DNA from: Actinoplanes utahensis
Lineage (GTDB): Bacteria; Actinomycetota; Actinomycetes; Mycobacteriales; Micromonosporaceae
Direction: 5' to 3'
DNA length: 64,000 bases
Assembly (NCBI RefSeq): GCF_016862455.1
Contig: NZ_BOMZ01000040.1
Span: 43,508-107,507 of the forward strand
The notes under the pieces were generated by a model. The model ran no database searches, had not been told where the DNA came from, and saw only the letters and a list, made by a program, of their open reading frames with translations. Of this stretch, positions 61,841 through 64,000 are shown one piece after another (positions within the stretch are counted from its first letter, which is position 1; every line of letters begins with the position of its first letter). Made by a program: the position numbers and the translations under genes.

Positions 61841-61931
61841 GCGCGGCTTGCGCGCTGGCCTGTGCGTTCGCCCGCGGCTCGCGCGCTGGCCTGTGCGTTC
61901 GCCCGCGGCTCGCGCGCTGGCCTGTGCGTTC
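61841..61931. repeat. 31-bp tandem repeat
   Basis: GCGCGCTGG recurs at 61850, 61881 and 61912, each within a unit GCGCGCTGGCCTGTGCGTTC followed by GCCCGCGGCTC, giving three copies with exact 31-base period. Confidence 0.85.
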
Positions 61932-62024
61932 GTCCGGCCCGGTCTTGGTGGCGATTCATCTCCCGGCCGGCCGTCGTCTGTGCCGTTCGGGACTGTCTGT
62001 TGACGGGCCCGCAGCCCGGCGCCG

Positions 62025-62070
62025 GGTTCCGTCCGGCTGGCTGTCAGGCCTGTCTCGCCGACTCCGAGAT
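62025..62070 (+). repeat. interspersed intergenic element, copy 3
   Basis: GGTTCCGTCCGGCTGGCTGT followed by CAGGCCTGTCTCGCCG matches the elements at 21294-21345 (same orientation) and 14723-14775 (opposite). Confidence 0.55.
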
Positions 62071-62110
62071 GGCAGTGACCCTGCTCGCCCTCTCGTCTCC
62101 ATCGTGTCGA

Positions 62111-62155
62111 TCTTGGAGGCTTGCGCCCGCCGCGCCGCCACAAGCTCCCAAGATC
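62111..62155. repeat. GATCTTGG inverted repeat
   Basis: GATCTTGG followed by GGCTTG pairs with CAAGC and CCAAGATC about 30 bases downstream. Same GATCTTGG arm as the element at 62398-62447. Confidence 0.5.
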
Positions 62156-62397
62156 TCGACCGAGCGCGGTGAAAGGAAACCTCGTCCGCCTACTGGCGAC
62201 GTATGGTCCCCTCCTTTTCAACGTCACGTATGAGATGGGAGCGGGCCGGTGGGTCTTCTCCCCGGTTCGCCAGGCCTTCTCCGTCACGCCCGCAGAAGGA
62301 GGGCTCGTCCCCGGGCGCCGTGCGGCGATCTTGATCGATCCACCTCGTCGTTCGAGTCTTCTGCTCTGTTGCCGAGGCGCCGGACGTCACGCCGTCC

Positions 62398-62447
62398 CGA
62401 TCTTGGACGATAGACCACCGAATTCGATGGCAAATCGTCCAAGATCG
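62398..62447. repeat. 14-bp perfect inverted repeat
   Basis: CGATCTTGGACGAT (62398-62411) and ATCGTCCAAGATCG (62434-62447) are perfect complements separated by 22 bases. The AT content is higher than its surroundings. Confidence 0.85.
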
Positions 62448-62466
62448 CGGCGCGAGGTTTGTAAAC

Positions 62467-62572
62467 GCCAGCCCGGCCAGCCCGGCCAGCCCGGCCAGCC
62501 CGGCCAGCCCGGCCAGCCCGCGAGACCGCGAGACCGCGAGACCGCGAGACCGCGAGACCGCGAGACCGCGAG
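62467..62572. repeat. adjacent 9-bp and 8-bp tandem arrays
   Basis: Six exact copies of GCCAGCCCG (62467-62520) are followed without a gap by six and a half copies of CGAGACCG (62521-62572). Confidence 0.95.
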
Positions 62573-62610
62573 GCGGGCGCTGGGCGGATGGTCTATCCGG
62601 CTGGTCTTGG

Positions 62611-62673
62611 GTGCTGTCTCGCCTGCTGTATGACAGCACTCCACGACCAGCCGGGTGATGACAGCACTCCACG
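62611..62673. repeat. hairpin plus direct repeat
   Basis: GTGCTGTC (62611-62618) pairs with GACAGCAC (62632-62639). ATGACAGCACTCCACG occurs twice, at 62630-62645 and 62658-62673. Related to the GTGCTGTCTCG core of the element at 14.7 kb. Confidence 0.6.
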
Positions 62674-62751
62674 GCCGGCCGGCTGTCGTGGGCGCCGACG
62701 ATCCGTAGGGTGCGGCGATCGGGGGAGTGCGGTGGCAGGTGATGTGGGTGG

Positions 62752-63804
62752 TTATTGGTGGGCGGTGGCGCGGTCCAGGATGTCGTCGGCGGGGCAGCGA
62801 CCGCGGTACACGTACCGCTCGGTGAAGTCAGCCACCGCGTCGCGCAACTCGCGGGAGACGCCCTGGCGGGCGAGGGCGCCGTAAGCGGCCAGGAAGCAGT
62901 CCCGCGCCGCCGCGGCCAGCACCGGGTCGGTGAGCGCGTCCCGGGCCGCGCGTTCCCACAGCGCCGGTTCGCCGGTGAGACGGTCGGTGGCCGCCTCCGC
63001 CTCCTCGGCGGCGCGCGGGTCGTCGAGGAGCACCGCGGCGACCGTGGCCGGGATCCGCCAGTCGTTGCCGGGCTGACGGTCGGCGACGTCGAGTTCCAGA
63101 TGGCCGCGGGCGGCCACCGGCGGGCGCAGACCGGCCAGGTGCCGTTCGAGTTCGGCGCGGGTGATCTGGCCGGCGGTGCGGATCCGCTGCCGCGGCGAGG
63201 CGCCGGTGCTGCCGGGGGTGTCCATCACGTACGCCGTCCAGGCCGCCCGCGGATCCTCGACCGCGTGAGCCGTCGCCAGATCCCGGCGGAGTGCCTGCCG
63301 TACGCTGCGCCAACCGGTCGGGCGCCCGTGCCGCAGCGGCGAGTTCGCGAACGCGGCCGCGAGCACCGGCGTGAGCATGTGCGCGAGCCACCAGCGCCGG
63401 GGAAGCCCGAGCGGCCCGTCGTCGTCGAGCCCGGCCTCCAGGCCCACCCGGATGCCGGCAGTGGCCGTACCGATCGCCGACACCGGCGCCTGCGGGTGCA
63501 CCGTCCCGGTGGCCTGCGGAACCACGGTGAGCCGATGCTGCTCGACGATCCGGCCCGACGCGGCCAGGTCGTCGCCCATCCGCCGTAACGCCACCTCCAG
63601 CCCCGGCGACGGCGGCCCGCTCACCACCAGGATCCGCGGCGACCGGGTGTCCAGGAATCCGTGCCGCAACGGCCGCCGCCCGGCGGGCGCACAGGCCGGA
63701 TCCACCAGCAGATCGACCGCGATTCCCACGAAGCCGGGCACCCCCGGCGTGAACGCGCCCGCCGCGATGAACTCCTCGGCCGCCCGCTCGTTCAGGATCC
63801 CCAT
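62752..63804 (-). CDS. EgtA-like glutamate-cysteine ligase homologue with lost catalytic motifs
   Basis: 350 aa, shorter than EgtA proteins (about 400-430). Clear homology in ATAGIRVGLEAG, FANSPLRHGRPTGWRSVRQALRRDL, ITRAELERHLAGLRPPV and LLDDPRAAEEAEAAT. Yet the EXE motif of the family reads AVD at residues 29-31 (FVGIAVDLLVDP), the EPGGAVEL-type segment is missing before VSGPP, and the family's LEIRYLD reads LELDVAD. Probably not a functional ligase; perhaps a binding or regulatory protein. No other egt gene is in the window. Confidence 0.7.
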   Translation of the reverse strand: MGILNERAAEEFIAAGAFTPGVPGFVGIAVDLLVDPACAPAGRRPLRHGFLDTRSPRILVVSGPPSPGLEVALRRMGDDLAASGRIVEQHRLTVVPQATGTVHPQAPVSAIGTATAGIRVGLEAGLDDDGPLGLPRRWWLAHMLTPVLAAAFANSPLRHGRPTGWRSVRQALRRDLATAHAVEDPRAAWTAYVMDTPGSTGASPRQRIRTAGQITRAELERHLAGLRPPVAARGHLELDVADRQPGNDWRIPATVAAVLLDDPRAAEEAEAATDRLTGEPALWERAARDALTDPVLAAAARDCFLAAYGALARQGVSRELRDAVADFTERYVYRGRCPADDILDRATAHQ

Positions 63805-63913
63805 GCCCGCCTCAACTCTCCGTTCGACCCGGAGCAGTCCCGCCCCGTACCCATCCCAGCCCAGATCCCGCCCCGCACATACCCGGACTCCGACCCGCCC
63901 GGCCCCACCATCG

Positions 63914-64000
63914 GCCCGCCAGCCCGCCAGCCCGCCAGCCCGCCAGCCCGCCAGCCCGCCAGCCCGCCAGCCCGCCAGCCCGCCAGCCCGCCAGCCCGCC
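63914..64000. repeat. 8-bp tandem array running past the window end
   Basis: GCCCGCCA is repeated ten full times plus seven bases up to the last base of the window. Continues beyond the edge. It lies about 110 bases upstream of the EgtA-like gene start. Confidence 0.97.

Larger units (their letters stand above)
61598..62751. other. 1.15-kb repeat-rich stretch without a credible gene
   Basis: Open frames on both strands here are basic, low-complexity shadows of repeats and lack ribosome binding sites. The stretch holds a 67-bp repeat, a 31-bp repeat, GATCTTGG inverted repeats, 9-bp and 8-bp arrays and hairpins of the GGCTGTCAG/GTGCTGTCTCG type. No RNA gene recognised. Confidence 0.7.

Noticed and set aside
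61277..62287. 336-codon minus-strand frame rich in Arg, Ala and Gly
   Set aside because: Consists of repeat translations and an antisense shadow of the small gene at 61304; no ribosome binding site or recognisable domain.
62467..62572. Possible CRISPR-like array
   Set aside because: Units are only 8-9 bases long with no spacers, and no cas genes are present; the same holds for the other tandem arrays in the window.

Overview
The window is about 72-73% GC, densely packed with genes, and rich in GTG and TTG starts and 4-base start/stop overlaps. It carries a GerW-type sporulation protein, SigE-family and ECF sigma factors, EspC-like secretion partners, an ergothioneine-type glutamate-cysteine ligase homologue and a cslA-glxA-cslZ glycan locus. 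Together these indicate the chromosome of a filamentous actinomycete, most likely in the Micromonosporaceae (Actinoplanes-like). I see no rRNA, tRNA, CRISPR array, integrase or intact insertion sequence. The species is not determinable from the sequence alone.

Layout. 0-2.5 kb (minus strand): an overlapping operon of SigE-type sigma factor, membrane-anchored protein with three repeats, and amidoligase. 2.6-4.4 kb: PadR regulator with its palindromic operator and a two-gene ABC exporter. 4.5-6.3 kb: PilZ protein, GerW-like sporulation protein and two tandem-repeat arrays. 6.3-10.6 kb: divergent LacI regulator and CUT1 sugar importer around twin operators. 10.7-16.1 kb: AbfB-domain protein, membrane-anchored beta-rich protein coupled to a NodS-like methyltransferase, a lipoprotein, and an ECF sigma/membrane-protein pair. 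16.1-20.8 kb: GH6 glycanase facing glxA-cslA, the aerial-glycan locus known from Streptomyces. 21-27 kb: acyl-CoA oxidase, then a small type VII-secretion-like accessory locus. 27-35 kb: lipoprotein, GNAT/TetR pair, several decayed genes, LtrA, a PEP-mutase/isocitrate-lyase enzyme with a divergent IclR regulator, and a serine hydrolase. 35-46 kb: secreted M14 carboxypeptidase, heterodimeric ABC exporter, thymidine kinase, type II NADH dehydrogenase, MarR remnant and rhamnose mutarotase. 46-56 kb: His-rich small protein, two tandem paralogous GAF-PAS histidine kinases, HD protein, M20 peptidase, a SAM-type riboswitch before a cysteine-desulfurase-like gene, and a GGDEF-EAL protein. 56-64 kb: GH92/glycosyltransferase pair, ArsR/SRPBCC pair, a 1.15-kb repeat-rich stretch without genes, and a divergent EgtA-like protein.

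How genes work together. Several units are self-contained regulator-plus-target sets with visible operators (PadR/ABC, LacI/sugar importer, TetR/GNAT, IclR/PEP mutase, ArsR/SRPBCC). Cyclic-di-GMP signalling is represented by the PilZ receptor and the GGDEF-EAL enzyme. CslA, GlxA and the GH6 enzyme are expected to make, modify and trim a surface beta-glucan during morphological development.

Most interesting points: the sigma/repeat-protein/amidoligase operon; the EgtA-like protein that has lost the family's catalytic motifs; the GH92 gene whose conserved N-terminus lies upstream of any canonical start, in frame with and just behind the GGDEF-EAL stop; the SAM-type riboswitch; and two families of interspersed intergenic hairpins.
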